Shown here piece by piece: positions 7,903-17,596 of a stretch of 52,708 nucleotides of DNA. Position numbers and translations under genes: made by a program. Numbering within the stretch: position 1 is the stretch's first letter; each line of letters starts with the position of its first letter. This DNA comes from an uncultured Prevotella sp. GTDB taxonomy: Bacteria > Bacteroidota > Bacteroidia > Bacteroidales > Bacteroidaceae. Under the pieces are notes generated by a model that saw only the letters and a list, made by a program, of their open reading frames with translations, was not told where the DNA came from and did not search any database. The stretch spans positions 1-52,708 of the forward strand of contig CAJOHJ010000014.1 of NCBI GenBank assembly GCA_905234265.1, in the 5' to 3' direction.

Positions 7903-9921
7903 TCATTGCTGCAACGTCCACATGCATTCGTCGGTCAGCTTGCCTGCCTTGACGAGGATAGTGTTGTCGCCCTCGGCGAGCTGTACATCTTTATATATAA
8001 TACGGTGCATGTCGTCGGCCTTCAGCTTAGCCACTTTCTTTCCGTTGACGTAGAGTGTGGCTTCAGTCTGGTTGGTGAACACCTTGACGTCGGTGACGCC
8101 GTGGCTGCGCTTTGTGAAGCGGCGGTCGGCAATGTAGACCATCGGTTCAGGGTTCCACTGTGCCTTGTAGAAGTAATAGATGTCCTTCTTCGTCTGCCGG
8201 TCGTAGGTCACCATGCCCTTGTCGTTGCGGCCATCGTGGTCGCCCTCGTGGCGGATGCTGGACTGTATGTCAGAGAACTGCCAGATGCACTTGCACCATA
8301 GGAATTCCATATCCTTGATGGCATGCCAGTAGCCTTCGTGTGTGATGACCTGATAGGTTTCCGAATGTGTGCGTGCTTTGTCGTAGCGAGGGTCGTAGTG
8401 TTGGTTATGGCTGCCGGCATCGCCGTATTCAGAAATGCCGACAGGCTGTCCTCCCGACGTGGCATGAGCTTCTTCGTAGAATTTACGCACGCTCTGCTCG
8501 TTGCCAGGGCGCCGGAAATACTTGTTCCATGCAATGAGGTCGCTGCATCCTAAGTAGTGCTGCTGCGGCACGCACGTGGCAAAGGTGGTAAGCCGCGACG
8601 GGTCGGTCTTCTTGTATAGCTGATGTAGTTCCTTGACGAACGGCACCGGGTCGTCCCAGGCCTTGAAGCGTCCGTCGTTGACGAGTATTTCGTTGAAGAT
8701 GCCCCAGAAGCATACCGACGAATGGTTGAAGTTCTGGTAGACCATTTCCAGTGCCACCTGCCGTGCATTCTCCTCGGCATTTCTAACATATCCTGTGAAG
8801 TTGTATCCGCCTGGGCCGCACAGTGGTATCTCGCTCCACAGCACCATGCCATCGCGGTCGGCAAGCTGGTAGAAATAGCGGCTCTGCGGATAGTGCGACA
8901 GGCGGATGAAGGTTGCCCCCGTCTCTGTAATGAGCTTCATGTCTCGCTCGTGGTCTTCCGCCGACAGTGCGCTGCCCTTGCCCTCCACGTCCTCGTGGCG
9001 GTTGAAGCCGTGCAATAGATACTGCTGGCCGTTGAGGTAGAAGCCCCGCTCCTTGTCGACAGAGAAGTGGCGGAGACCGGTCTCTACAGTCAGCTCGTCG
9101 ACCACGGTGCCGCCGTCGAGCAGTTCCACCATGACGCTATACAGGTATGGGTTCTTGCGACCGTTCCAGAGGGAAGGCTTCTGTATGACCATCGGCAGGC
9201 TCACCACGTCGGCGGCAGCAGCGCCTTCGGCCTGTGCCACCATCTTGCCGTCGGCATTCATGACGGTAGCCCTCAGCGTCATGCCGCTGCGTCCGCTCTT
9301 CAGCGACAGGTGGGTCTCTATGGTCAGGTGTGCCAGCTCCTTGTTGACTTTGTTCTGGCGCACCAGCACTCCCGGCGACGCATAGAACAATGGCGAGATG
9401 CAGTCGCGCCCAGTAGTAATCAGATGTACGGGGCGGTGTATGCCGCCATAGACGTTGAAGTCGCCGGAGATGGGCAGCACGTCGGTGCGGAAGGCATTGC
9501 TCGCCCACACCTCAATGGTGTTGTCGCCAGCCTTCAGCAGGTCTGTTATTTCCATGCAGAAGGCCGTGTAGCCGCCCTTGTGCTGTCCGGCGGTGACGCG
9601 GTTGACGAAGACGTCGGCCACAGAGTTCACTCCCTCGAAGAAGAGGAACATCCGCTGCGTGTGGAGCTGAGAGTCGCTGACAGCCAGCCGGCGCGTGTAG
9701 ACCATCGTCTCACGGTTGTACTTCGTTTTCTTGGTGTACTGCGCATTCCACGTGTGCGGCAGGTTTACCTTCTTTTCCTTGACGGTGGGGTTAGGGTCGC
9801 TGATTGGGCGGTAGACCCATCCTGTGTCGAGCAGCACGTCGCTGCGTTCCGTGACGGCAATGGCCGCCATGTTCATGGCGAATACTGACAGAAGCAGGGC
9901 AATTCTTCTCATGTATTTCAT
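7903..9921 (-). CDS. Glycoside hydrolase family 2 (beta-galactosidase-like)
   Basis: The 672-residue exported enzyme has the GH2 order: jelly-roll sugar-binding domain (about 30-175), immunoglobulin-like domain (about 180-285) and TIM barrel (from about 290). The acid/base is E411 in WGIFNEI and the nucleophile E498 in VGISEYGDAG. NLPHTWN near residue 55 is a usual N-terminal GH2 signature. A short C-terminal domain ends the protein. It is the first gene of the seven-gene minus-strand operon, preceded by a Bacteroidetes-type -7 box at 9974-9981. Galactan side-chain removal from pectin is the likely task, although GH2 also includes glucuronidases and mannosidases. Confidence 0.9.
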   Translation of the reverse strand: MKYMRRIALLLSVFAMNMAAIAVTERSDVLLDTGWVYRPISDPNPTVKEKKVNLPHTWNAQYTKKTKYNRETMVYTRRLAVSDSQLHTQRMFLFFEGVNSVADVFVNRVTAGQHKGGYTAFCMEITDLLKAGDNTIEVWASNAFRTDVLPISGDFNVYGGIHRPVHLITTGRDCISPLFYASPGVLVRQNKVNKELAHLTIETHLSLKSGRSGMTLRATVMNADGKMVAQAEGAAAADVVSLPMVIQKPSLWNGRKNPYLYSVMVELLDGGTVVDELTVETGLRHFSVDKERGFYLNGQQYLLHGFNRHEDVEGKGSALSAEDHERDMKLITETGATFIRLSHYPQSRYFYQLADRDGMVLWSEIPLCGPGGYNFTGYVRNAEENARQVALEMVYQNFNHSSVCFWGIFNEILVNDGRFKAWDDPVPFVKELHQLYKKTDPSRLTTFATCVPQQHYLGCSDLIAWNKYFRRPGNEQSVRKFYEEAHATSGGQPVGISEYGDAGSHNQHYDPRYDKARTHSETYQVITHEGYWHAIKDMEFLWCKCIWQFSDIQSSIRHEGDHDGRNDKGMVTYDRQTKKDIYYFYKAQWNPEPMVYIADRRFTKRSHGVTDVKVFTNQTEATLYVNGKKVAKLKADDMHRIIYKDVQLAEGDNTILVKAGKLTDECMWTLQQ

Positions 9922-9973
9922 ATTTACATGCTTTACTATTTAGTTATTGGTAGATTATTTTTGAAATTTGATG

Positions 9974-9981
9974 CAAATATA
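9974..9981 (-). promoter_or_regulatory. Promoter -7 box of the pectin operon
   Basis: On the minus strand this reads TATATTTG, a perfect match to TAnnTTTG. It lies 52 bp upstream of the GH2 start in an A+T-rich stretch. The -33 box is weak (CTTG on minus near 10000-10003). Confidence 0.5.
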
Positions 9982-10656
9982 ACAAAAATAACAAAAAAAC
10001 AAGTAAATGTGAGGAAAATGCTTTTTTATTCAAAGTTTTTGTATAACTATCCAGCGAAACGCACCAGTAACTCTTCTTTTGTCCATTCAACACAATATTT
10101 GCGTCGTTTTGCATTATTTGCTCAACAGTGACTCTTCTGCAAAAGACTGTCAAGAAAAATTACCGTGATTTCGTGTCGGCGATTTTTGCTCAGAAAAATC
10201 TGGACGGGGTGCAGGAAACGGATTTTTTTGTCCGAAAGTCTTAGGAGTGAAGCATCGGGAGAGCATGATTTTTGCACATTTGGCAGGTTTTTGTGCTGTT
10301 TTTTGAAAAAAAAGACGCTCCATCTTGAGATTTTCTTGCGGAATGGCAGCAGCGAGAAGGCCACTCTGCGAATTATCTTGCGGAGATATTTCCGTAAGTA
10401 GCTGAGATAATTTTTTTAGTGGCTGAGATAATTCCGTCTTGCAAGCAGAAAAAGCTGCCGTCGCGAGGCAAACTCCTGAAAATCAACGGGAAAGATATAA
10501 CGCTCCAAAACTCGCGAATTTGAAGCCAGAAGTGGATTTGCTGACCGCTGCGCAAATCTCAGGGGCTTTAAAACTGGGAATTGTAAAGTTTTTTCTTTTG
10601 CGGCGGCTGTGAGAATAAAAATAAGGCAATTCCTTTCGTAATTCGCTCATTTTTTG
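9982..10656. other. Long non-coding gap
   Basis: No convincing gene lies between the GH2 and SpoIIE-type genes, about 800 bp in all. Short open frames here have no recognisable domain and low-complexity composition. The stretch holds repeat array A (10363-10446), T-rich and A-rich runs near 10296-10316, and the promoter region of the phosphatase gene at its right end. The rest shows nothing that could be identified. Confidence 0.6.
10363..10446. repeat. 21-bp-period array A (4 units)
   Basis: Four units start at 10363, 10384, 10405 and 10426, exactly 21 bp apart. The last three begin AGATA(A)TT; the first carries the reverse core (AATTATCT). Linker ends include AGCTG and GGCTG. Units are more degenerate than in arrays B-D. 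The array lies about 210 bp upstream of the SpoIIE-type gene's promoter. Confidence 0.8.
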
Positions 10657-10664
10657 TACCTTCG
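10657..10664 (+). promoter_or_regulatory. Possible -7 box of the SpoIIE-type gene
   Basis: TACCTTCG differs by one base from TAnnTTTG. It lies 62 bp upstream of the ATG at 10727, and a TTTCG about 18 nt further upstream may be the -33 region. Confidence 0.45.
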
Positions 10665-10726
10665 CGCCGTGAAACTTGCTGGACTTAGTAGTTTACATCA
10701 ATATTAACCCATAACGGTGCAACGAT

Positions 10727-12571
10727 ATGAAGAGTAATGTATGCCTTGCATTCCTGTCGCTCCTGCTGATAGCCGCAGGCACGCTGGGCGCACGGGCCGA
10801 AGAGGCCTTGCCCCCGAAGCTGCAGAAACTGACCGACGAAGCCTATCACTACTACAGCTCGCGCGAGACTGACAAGTATTTCGACATGGTGGCCAAGGTG
10901 AAGGCCGCCACGGAGTTCTCCGGCTATCAGGAGACCTACTACAGGGCATGCAGCTACGAGGCAATATACATGTTCGAGTATATCGACCGCAAGCGGGGTG
11001 TGGAGCTGGCACATGCCATGTATCACCATGCCAAGGAGAACAAAAGCAACGTTGGAATGTATTTCGCAACCTTCACACTGGGCTCCATCCGCGAAATGTC
11101 GGGCAACAACGACATGGCGGCGAAGAGCTTCCGCCAGGCACTGGAGCTGAAGGAGAAGTATCTGCCCGACGAGAGTGCGGCACCCTGCTACCTGGGCCTC
11201 TGCGAGATTGCCCTGCGCCAGAAAGACTATGACGAGGTGCGGGCGAATGCCCGCAAGGCTCTTGACGAGCCGAAGGTGATACCCATGAACCAGATTACGG
11301 CATGGAGCTACAAGTGCCTGATACGCTACAACCAGAACGACAGCCTTGGCTTTGAGGAGGCATACAGGAACCGCGAGGAGCTGATGAAGAAGTATGGCGG
11401 CCAGGGCGGCCTCTTCGGCGAGCTGCTCAGCGTCTACCAGGCCAAGAACCGCAAGCAGTGGCGGCTGGCACTGCAGCGCACCGACAAATTGATACACCAG
11501 CAGAACAGGTGTGCGCAGAAGGCTTCCATCTACGAACACATGGGCGACCTGCAGCAGGCTCTCTACTGGCAGAAGCGCACACGCGACGTGATGGACTCCA
11601 TACAGTCGTCGGAGGCACGCTCGCAGATGACGGAGTTCGACGCGGAGCTGTCGATTACCTATGCCGAGAACGAGGTCAAGGAGCAGCAGCTGCTGACAAA
11701 CCGCCTGCTGCTGATGGCATGCAGCGCCATCGCTGTAATCGTCATTGGCTTCCTCTCGGTGTTCGCCTATCGCCGCAACAAGCACATGAAGCATCTGGAG
11801 AGCGTCAACAAGGAGCTGCAGACGGCCTACGACCAGCTGGAGGTGACCACCAAGGCTAAGGAGCGTATTGAGAGCGAGCTGCGCATAGCACGCGACATTC
11901 AGAGGCGCATGCTGCCGCACGTCTTCCCGAAGCGCAGGGACGTTGACATATATGCAATGATGACCCCGGCAAAGGAAGTGGGCGGCGACCTCTACGGCTA
12001 TGTGCTGCTCGACGACCAGCTGTACTTCTGCGTGGGCGACGTCAGCGGAAAGGGCGTGCCTGCCGCTCTCTTCATGGCGGAGGTGACACGCATGTTCCGC
12101 ACACTCGTCGACGGACGCCTCTCGCCGGAGGACATTGCCACAAGGCTGAACCACGCTCTCGTGGAGGACAACGAGCAGGGTATGTTCGTAACCATGTTCA
12201 TCGGACTCATAGACCTCAAGACCGGACACATGGAATACTGCAACGCAGGACATAATCCGCCACTGCTCAACGGCGAATACATGCAGATGGAGGCTAATGC
12301 GCCCATCGGACTGTGGTCGGACCTGGAGTATGAGGGCGAAGAGGTGGACGACATGCACGGGAAGACCCTCTTCGTGTATACCGACGGCATCAACGAAGCC
12401 GAGAACATCCGCAAGGAGCAGTTCGGCGACGACCGCCTGCAGGCTCTGCTCCGGAAAGACCTGGGCAACGCACGCCAGACGTCGGAGGCCGTACACAAGG
12501 CCGTGGAAGACTTTGTCGGCGACGCAGAGCCAAACGACGACCTTACGAAGATGTGCATCAAGATGGCATGA
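10727..12571 (+). CDS. Membrane SpoIIE/RsbU-type protein serine phosphatase with TPR-like sensor
   Basis: This 614-residue protein has a signal peptide (ending GARAEE). A periplasmic helical region with TPR-like repeats covers about residues 30-310. One membrane segment follows ([20 protein letters not shown], about 325-345), then a coiled coil to about 390 and a PP2C/SpoIIE phosphatase domain to the end. Metal-binding motifs are [35 protein letters not shown] and PNDDLT. Such proteins dephosphorylate anti-sigma-factor antagonists in partner-switching stress responses. No antagonist gene is visible here. prfC follows after 34 bp and is probably co-transcribed. Confidence 0.88.
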   Translation: MKSNVCLAFLSLLLIAAGTLGARAEEALPPKLQKLTDEAYHYYSSRETDKYFDMVAKVKAATEFSGYQETYYRACSYEAIYMFEYIDRKRGVELAHAMYHHAKENKSNVGMYFATFTLGSIREMSGNNDMAAKSFRQALELKEKYLPDESAAPCYLGLCEIALRQKDYDEVRANARKALDEPKVIPMNQITAWSYKCLIRYNQNDSLGFEEAYRNREELMKKYGGQGGLFGELLSVYQAKNRKQWRLALQRTDKLIHQQNRCAQKASIYEHMGDLQQALYWQKRTRDVMDSIQSSEARSQMTEFDAELSITYAENEVKEQQLLTNRLLLMACSAIAVIVIGFLSVFAYRRNKHMKHLESVNKELQTAYDQLEVTTKAKERIESELRIARDIQRRMLPHVFPKRRDVDIYAMMTPAKEVGGDLYGYVLLDDQLYFCVGDVSGKGVPAALFMAEVTRMFRTLVDGRLSPEDIATRLNHALVEDNEQGMFVTMFIGLIDLKTGHMEYCNAGHNPPLLNGEYMQMEANAPIGLWSDLEYEGEEVDDMHGKTLFVYTDGINEAENIRKEQFGDDRLQALLRKDLGNARQTSEAVHKAVEDFVGDAEPNDDLTKMCIKMA

Positions 12572-12605
12572 AAATCAAATCGACAGAAATATAAACAAGC
12601 AGATA

Positions 12606-14195
12606 ATGAATCAAGAGATAGAACGCAGGCGAACCTTCGCCATCATTTCACACCCGGATGCCGGCAAAACCACGCTGACAGAGAAATTCCTGCTCTTCGG
12701 CGGACAGATACAGGTGGCCGGTGCCGTGAAGAACAACAAAATCAAGAAGACTGCCACCAGCGACTGGATGGACATCGAGAAGCAGCGCGGCATCAGCGTC
12801 AGCACGTCGGTGATGGAGTTTGACTATACACCCGACGGCAAGGACGTGGAATACAAGGTGAACATTCTCGACACGCCGGGACACCAGGACTTTGCCGAGG
12901 ACACGTTCCGCACGCTCACGGCCGTCGACTCGGCAATCATCGTCGTCGACGGTGCAAAGGGCGTGGAGACACAGACGCGAAAGCTGATGACCGTCTGCCG
13001 CATGCGAAAGACTCCCGTCATCGTGTTCATAAACAAGATGGACCGTGAAGGCCGCGACCCCTTCGACTTGCTCGACGAGCTGGAGCAGGAGCTGGAAATA
13101 AAGGTGCGCCCGCTGTCGTGGCCCATCAACCAGGGCGCAAAGTTCAAGGGCGTGTACAATATCTACGAGCAGCAGCTGAACCTCTTCACTCCCGACAAGC
13201 AGCGCGTCACCGAGAAGGTGAGCGTGGAGATTGACTCTGCCGACCTCGAAGCCCGCGTCGGCGAGCATGACGCCAAGAAGCTCCGTGAGGACCTTGAGCT
13301 GGTGGAGGGCGTCTATCCTCCATTCGAAGAAGAGTCTTACCGCTCGGCAGAGGTGGCCCCGGTGTTCTTCGGCTCGGCGCTGAACAACTTCGGCGTCCAG
13401 GAGCTGCTGAACTGCTTCGTCGAGATAGCACCGTCGCCGCGCCCGGTAAAGGCCGAAGAGCGCGACGTGCAGCCTGAGGAACCGAAATTCACTGGCTTTA
13501 TATTCAAAATCACTGCAAACATCGACCCGAACCACCGCTCGTGCATCGCTTTCTGCAAGGTGTGCAGCGGAAAGTTCCAGCGCAATCAGCCATATCTGCA
13601 TGTCCGCCAGGGCAAGAGCATGCGCTTCACGTCGCCGACGCAGTTCATGGCGCAGCGTAAGTCGACCATCGACGAGGCATGGCCGGGCGACATCGTGGGA
13701 CTGCCGGACACGGGAGGCATCTTCAAGATTGGCGACACGCTCACCGAGGGTGAGCAGCTTCACTTCCGCGGACTGCCGTCATTCTCGCCGGAACTCTTTA
13801 AGTACATTGAGAACGACGACCCCATGAAGTCGAAGCAGCTGCAGAAGGGCATCGACCAGCTGATGGACGAGGGCGTTGCACAGCTTTTCGTCAACCAGTT
13901 CAACAACCGCAAGATTATCGGCACCGTCGGACAGCTGCAGTTCGAGGTTATCCAGTACCGTCTGGAGAACGAGTACAACGCCAAGTGCCGCTGGGAGCCT
14001 GTCCACCTCTACAAGGCGTGCTGGCTGAGCAGCGACGACGAGGAAGAGCTTGAGCAGTTCAAGAAGCGCAAGTACCAGTACATGGCCAAGGACAAGGAAG
14101 GCCGCGACGTCTTCCTTGCCGACTCAGGATACATGCTCCAGATGGCACAGCAGGACTTCAAGCACATTCAGTTCCACTTTACCTCTGAGTTCTGA
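12606..14195 (+). CDS. prfC: Peptide chain release factor 3
   Basis: This 529-residue translational GTPase recycles RF1/RF2 from the ribosome after termination. GTPase motifs are [14 protein letters not shown] (G1), RGISVSTSV (G2), DTPGHQDF (G3) and NKMDREGRD (G4). RF3-specific domains follow, ending with the conserved block around [15 protein letters not shown]. The ATG at 12606 was chosen because [21 protein letters not shown] is the normal family N-terminus. The frame stays open upstream only as an overlap with the phosphatase gene in another frame. A strong hairpin terminator follows at 14281. Confidence 0.96.
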   Translation: MNQEIERRRTFAIISHPDAGKTTLTEKFLLFGGQIQVAGAVKNNKIKKTATSDWMDIEKQRGISVSTSVMEFDYTPDGKDVEYKVNILDTPGHQDFAEDTFRTLTAVDSAIIVVDGAKGVETQTRKLMTVCRMRKTPVIVFINKMDREGRDPFDLLDELEQELEIKVRPLSWPINQGAKFKGVYNIYEQQLNLFTPDKQRVTEKVSVEIDSADLEARVGEHDAKKLREDLELVEGVYPPFEEESYRSAEVAPVFFGSALNNFGVQELLNCFVEIAPSPRPVKAEERDVQPEEPKFTGFIFKITANIDPNHRSCIAFCKVCSGKFQRNQPYLHVRQGKSMRFTSPTQFMAQRKSTIDEAWPGDIVGLPDTGGIFKIGDTLTEGEQLHFRGLPSFSPELFKYIENDDPMKSKQLQKGIDQLMDEGVAQLFVNQFNNRKIIGTVGQLQFEVIQYRLENEYNAKCRWEPVHLYKACWLSSDDEEELEQFKKRKYQYMAKDKEGRDVFLADSGYMLQMAQQDFKHIQFHFTSEF

Positions 14196-14220
14196 GCTAC
14201 GGCATTGCCAAGCTGGTTCT

Positions 14221-14275
14221 TTAATTCCTTAACTTCCTTAGCTTCCGAAACTTCTTTAACTTCCGAAAGTTGAGT
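14221..14275 (+). repeat. TTCCTTAAC / TTCCGAAA repeat tract
   Basis: An imperfect tandem of CTTCCTTAACTTCC- and CTTCCGAAA-like pieces ends in CCGAAAGTTGAGT. A close relative lies at 34095-34127, also beside a terminator after a plus-strand gene. It is not explained by either neighbouring gene. Confidence 0.6.
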
Positions 14276-14329
14276 AAAAAAGTTCTACTGCAGAAAGCCA
14301 TTGCTGGGTTCTGCAGTACAACTTTTTTA
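14276..14329. terminator. Bidirectional terminator between prfC and the lipoprotein gene
   Basis: Arms 14281-14295 (AGTTCTACTGCAGAA) and 14309-14323 pair with one mismatch around a 13-nt loop. The hairpin is flanked by an A-run on the left and a T-run on the right. It can therefore serve prfC (plus) and the convergent gene ending at 14351 (minus). Confidence 0.85.
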
Positions 14330-14350
14330 TGTAAATGGTTCTTTGGAGTT

Positions 14351-15196
14351 CTATCGCGTGATGCCCTTGAACGACAGGCGGAGACTGCGCTCCTGGACGG
14401 TGCCGGTGCGAACGATGCCTGTGACCTGTAGCACACCTTCTGCCTGGGCGTCGTGGCCTACGATAATGATGTCGTTGACGCGCAGGTCGGCAACGGCGTT
14501 GTCGCGCCGGAAGCTTTCATAGACGGCCTGGATGCTGTTGGCTGAGGCCGTGGCATAGTTGAAGCTGTTGCTGCGCACGAACTTCGCATTGGTGGCGCTG
14601 CTGGCACCTATGGTGGTGAAGGCGTCGTCGGTGGTTAGATACATGTCGGCGGTCGGAGCGGGCAGCGTTGTGTCATCGCCTGTAGTCGGCAGGTAGTAGA
14701 ACGGCTGCGATGCATTGCTGAACGCCAGCGCATTGGGCGAGCCGCTGGTGGGGTCCCACAGCACGATGCCCGTCTGCTCCTGCAGCAGCACCTGACGGCC
14801 TCTGACGATCAGATGTCTTTGTGTCTCGCCCTTGTTTCCATCGTTGTCCCACCCGGTGAATGTAAGCGTGACGCTGGTCAGCGAATCGTTGAACACCGGT
14901 GTGCGATAGTAGAATGTATATTTGTCCTGTGCTGATGTGAACATGGTGTCCAGCACAGTGCGCGATGCGTTGACGCGGTCGAATGACTTCACCTGCAGAT
15001 GCTTGACGTATTCGTGGGTGGTGTGCATTTCTATTTCGTACTGCACGACATCATTAGAGTTTACCCTCAGCGTGTCGCTGGCCACTGGCTTGATGAAGAG
15101 GGCCACGTCTGTAGGGTCTTTGGTGTGTTCATCACAAGCAGCGACTATCAGTGCTGCTATGGGAAGCAGAAGAAGTTTCTTGGTGTTTATGTGCAT
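14351..15196 (-). CDS. Lipoprotein of unknown function
   Basis: This 281-residue protein has a lipobox-type signal sequence (LLLLPIAALIVAAC), so it is probably anchored in the outer or inner membrane. After the cysteine comes an Ig-like, beta-rich region (about 30-130). A longer beta-rich domain contains LLQEQTGIVLWDPTSG and VNDIIIVGHD. No catalytic motif was recognised. It is preceded on the minus strand by a second lipoprotein and an outer-membrane barrel protein, so the three may form one envelope unit, although a hairpin at 15264-15300 may separate it. Family unknown. Confidence 0.75.
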   Translation of the reverse strand: MHINTKKLLLLPIAALIVAACDEHTKDPTDVALFIKPVASDTLRVNSNDVVQYEIEMHTTHEYVKHLQVKSFDRVNASRTVLDTMFTSAQDKYTFYYRTPVFNDSLTSVTLTFTGWDNDGNKGETQRHLIVRGRQVLLQEQTGIVLWDPTSGSPNALAFSNASQPFYYLPTTGDDTTLPAPTADMYLTTDDAFTTIGASSATNAKFVRSNSFNYATASANSIQAVYESFRRDNAVADLRVNDIIIVGHDAQAEGVLQVTGIVRTGTVQERSLRLSFKGITR

Positions 15197-15263
15197 TGTC
15201 TGTGAGGTGGTGGGTTTCTTTGTTTTGCCAGTCTGAGGCAGAGAGAGCTTGAATATACCATTC

Positions 15264-15300
15264 GGAGTGTAGAGCGGTTATTGCAATCGCTCCACACTCC
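15264..15300 (-). terminator. Hairpin after the small lipoprotein gene
   Basis: Arms 15264-15276 (GGAGTGTAGAGCG) and 15288-15300 pair with one mismatch around an 11-nt loop. It lies just beyond the stop of the gene ending at 15323. The minus-strand side lacks a clear T-run, so it may be attenuating or mRNA-stabilising rather than a true terminator. Confidence 0.45.
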
Positions 15301-15322
15301 ACAGATGGTTTTTCGTCGGGTG

Positions 15323-15748
15323 TTATTTGAACTTGTAGGCTCTTACCTTGACGGTCCGTACGGTGGTAGATCCGAGGAACATCACGTCGGTCTGCTTGGT
15401 ATCCATGACTACCTGGAAGTAAGTAGCGTCGGGGAAGTCCTTCATAAGCTTGGCGGAGGCCAGCTTCATGCCCTTGCCGCTGAAGTTCAGCAGTCCGGAG
15501 GCAGGAATGCTCAGCTTGACATCATTGCCAGGCACGTATTCTTCTCCGTTGACCTTGCTGATGCTCTTTATAAAGCCCAGGTATGTATTGTATTCGCAGC
15601 TAATCTGGCTTTCGCCAAGGAACTGCAGGTCGCTCATGTGGATGTGAAGCACCGATGAGGTCTTGTAAGGAACGGTCTTTGACGTTGTTCCGCAAGCCGA
15701 CAGCATCACGATGGCAACCGCTATGGGTAATAATTTCAGGAATTTCAT
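15323..15748 (-). CDS. Small lipoprotein of unknown function
   Basis: This 141-residue protein starts with a lipoprotein signal peptide (PIAVAIVMLSACGTTSK). The mature part is predicted mostly beta (VLHIHMSDLQFLGE, DATYFQVVMDTK) and has no recognised catalytic motif. It lies 18 bp below the stop of the outer-membrane barrel gene, so the two are probably co-transcribed. Its job may be linked to that barrel, but that is inference from position. Confidence 0.7.
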   Translation of the reverse strand: MKFLKLLPIAVAIVMLSACGTTSKTVPYKTSSVLHIHMSDLQFLGESQISCEYNTYLGFIKSISKVNGEEYVPGNDVKLSIPASGLLNFSGKGMKLASAKLMKDFPDATYFQVVMDTKQTDVMFLGSTTVRTVKVRAYKFK

Positions 15749-15766
15749 AATCTAAAGTAGTTGTGC

Positions 15767-16519
15767 TTAGAGGTTGAAGTAGTAGGACAATGTGAAGCGG
15801 AACTGGCTTCCGATGATCCATTTCGTCTGACTGTGGTCTTTGACAACGCCAGTGCCGTTGCCGGCATCCATGTTGATGGTCATTCCGTCCTGTGTCAGTG
15901 AGCCGTCGCTGACGGTACTCAGCTGCGTGCTGAGTCCGTACTCAGCGCCTACGGCTATCGGCAGGTTGGCAATGTATGCCTGCAGGCCGATGAATGCGCC
16001 GAGGCCGACGCGGAAGTTTGTTGCTCCCTCGCTGGTGTCACCGTTGTCCCAGCTTGCACCTGCCAGTCCGATGGGCAGCTCACCGCCGAAATAGACGTCG
16101 AGCAAGTTGCGGCTGTTGAAGTGATAGGCGATGCCGGGATAGAGCATAAAGCTTGACTCAGAGGTGTTGGTGTCAGTAGTCTTTGAACTCTTGTTGCCAT
16201 TTTCGTCCATGGTTTCAGCGGTTACCGACTCCGAGTTGCTCTTCTTCCACCATTCGATGCCGAGGCGGTATTCCAGGTTGTCGCTCTTCATGTATTTCAG
16301 GTTAATCAGCGGCATGGCGCTCAGCTTGAAGTCGCCGTTGCGCGTCTCTCCTATTTTCTTGAACATGTCGCTGGTGGCCCCGAAGTAGATTCCGAAGTCG
16401 CCGGCCTGGGCGCGGTTGCCTGTACGAACTACGTTAGATGTGCTTTCACCAGTAGTGATCTGTGCCTGTGCGCCAATGGCTGCCAGTGCCATCACCATCA
16501 GAGTAAATAATTTTTTCAT
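15767..16519 (-). CDS. Outer-membrane beta-barrel protein
   Basis: This 250-residue exported protein (signal peptide ending IGAQAQ) has alternating beta-strands with aromatic girdle residues, for example MPLINLKYM, YRLGIEWW and AYHFNSRNLLDVYFG. It ends FRFTLSYYFNL, a terminal aromatic of the kind recognised by the Bam machinery. It fits the small outer-membrane protein barrel class common in Bacteroidetes. No pore specificity can be read. A minus-strand -7 box is present at 16584-16591. Confidence 0.8.
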   Translation of the reverse strand: MKKLFTLMVMALAAIGAQAQITTGESTSNVVRTGNRAQAGDFGIYFGATSDMFKKIGETRNGDFKLSAMPLINLKYMKSDNLEYRLGIEWWKKSNSESVTAETMDENGNKSSKTTDTNTSESSFMLYPGIAYHFNSRNLLDVYFGGELPIGLAGASWDNGDTSEGATNFRVGLGAFIGLQAYIANLPIAVGAEYGLSTQLSTVSDGSLTQDGMTINMDAGNGTGVVKDHSQTKWIIGSQFRFTLSYYFNL

Positions 16520-16583
16520 TGTTGTAAGAGTAATTTTAATTTATAAAAAAGGATTTGTCTTTATTTTCCTTGCGTTGCGTCAA

Positions 16584-16591
16584 CAAATGTA
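16584..16591 (-). promoter_or_regulatory. -7 box of the outer-membrane barrel gene
   Basis: On minus this reads TACATTTG, a full TAnnTTTG match 64 bp upstream of the start at 16519. No convincing -33 box at the usual spacing. Confidence 0.4.
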
Positions 16592-16678
16592 GTTAAATTT
16601 TACAAAGACAGTGAATTTATTAACAAGAATTAACCGAAAGTGGCTGTTTTTCTTCTGTTTCTCTTGTCTGCCTGTCGG

Positions 16679-17569
16679 TTAGTGTGCCTTTTCCATGTCG
16701 ACGACAATCTTTCCCACGAAGATGGCGTGCTTGCCGTTCTGGTCCACCGGCACGGGCTTCCCGTCCATGTTGTTACAGTATTGCATTTCTGTCATGTACG
16801 TGTGGGTGTGTCCGCCCAGCACAAGGTCGATGTTGCGCGAGCCGCCGATGGCGTAGAGGTCGTCTTCGCCGCGGTTGCTTTTCCATCCCAGGTGTGATAT
16901 GCATATCACGATGTCGCACTTCTTCTGCTCCTTCAGCATGGTTGCCGTCTCGAGGGCCACGCGTGCCGGGTCCAGATATTTGACACCGACGCAGTTCTTG
17001 TCAGACACCAGTCCCTTCATCTTCGGACAGAGAGCGAAGACTCCTATCCTGACGCCGTTTCTCTTGATGACTATCCACGGCTTTGTGACGCCCTCCATGA
17101 CGGTGCCTGTAAAGTCGTAGTTGGTGCAGAGAATGGGGAATTTTGCCATGCGGAACACGCGTGCCATGTTGTCCATTCCGAAGTCGAACTCATGGTTGCC
17201 GATGGTAGATGCGTCAATGCCCATCTGGTTCATGAGCCCTATTTCCACGTCGCCCTTGAACATGGTGAAATATGCCGAGCCCTGGAAGAAGTCGCCAGAG
17301 TCGAAGTATAGCAGTCCCGGATTTTTCCGTCTTTCCTCCTTCAGCATTGCAATGCGTCGCAGGAAGCCTCCGCGGCCGGCCTTCATGGTGTCTGGCAGCT
17401 GTTCGTTGACGGGCAGGATGGTGGAGTGTGTGTCGTTGGTGTGCAGAATTACGAGCTGCTTGTGCTTCTTGGCCGTGGCGGTCTGCGGCATGGCGGTGAG
17501 CAGACATAGCGGCAGGAGCAGCACCACTAACCTTGACACCTTATTATATATATATACGTTAGTCTTCAT
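16679..17569 (-). CDS. 5'-nucleotidase, metallophosphatase half
   Basis: This 296-residue exported protein is the N-terminal calcineurin-like domain of a UshA-type 5'-nucleotidase, encoded alone. Metal-binding motifs are LHTNDTHSTI, DSGDFFQGS, GNHEFDFG, ISHLGWKSN and VLGGHTHTYM. UshA-type enzymes hydrolyse nucleotides in the periplasm. The C-terminal substrate-binding domain is supplied by the gene immediately upstream in transcription (17597-18382), 27 bp away. The two proteins probably assemble. The start at 17569 gives a signal peptide with a long hydrophobic core (LVVLLLPLCLLTAMPQ). Confidence 0.9.
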   Translation of the reverse strand: MKTNVYIYNKVSRLVVLLLPLCLLTAMPQTATAKKHKQLVILHTNDTHSTILPVNEQLPDTMKAGRGGFLRRIAMLKEERRKNPGLLYFDSGDFFQGSAYFTMFKGDVEIGLMNQMGIDASTIGNHEFDFGMDNMARVFRMAKFPILCTNYDFTGTVMEGVTKPWIVIKRNGVRIGVFALCPKMKGLVSDKNCVGVKYLDPARVALETATMLKEQKKCDIVICISHLGWKSNRGEDDLYAIGGSRNIDLVLGGHTHTYMTEMQYCNNMDGKPVPVDQNGKHAIFVGKIVVDMEKAH

Positions 17570-17596
17570 ATCACAGTATTTTTTGTTTCCTACATT

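Noticed and set aside
9944..10153. A 69-codon minus-strand frame in the long gap
   Set aside because: No homology recognised, A+T-rich low-complexity sequence, and it overlaps the operon's promoter region.
10685..12496. A 603-codon open frame opposite the SpoIIE-type phosphatase gene
   Set aside because: It mirrors the real gene's codon pattern, has no recognisable domain and no start region of its own. The plus-strand gene has clear PP2C motifs.
12601..12610. AGATAATG just before and at the prfC start, considered as another array unit
   Set aside because: Only the AGATAA core is present and no neighbouring unit lies 21 bp away, so chance is more likely.
12648..13763. A 371-codon open frame opposite prfC
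   Set aside because: Antisense shadow of a highly conserved G+C-rich gene; composition is histidine/leucine-rich nonsense.
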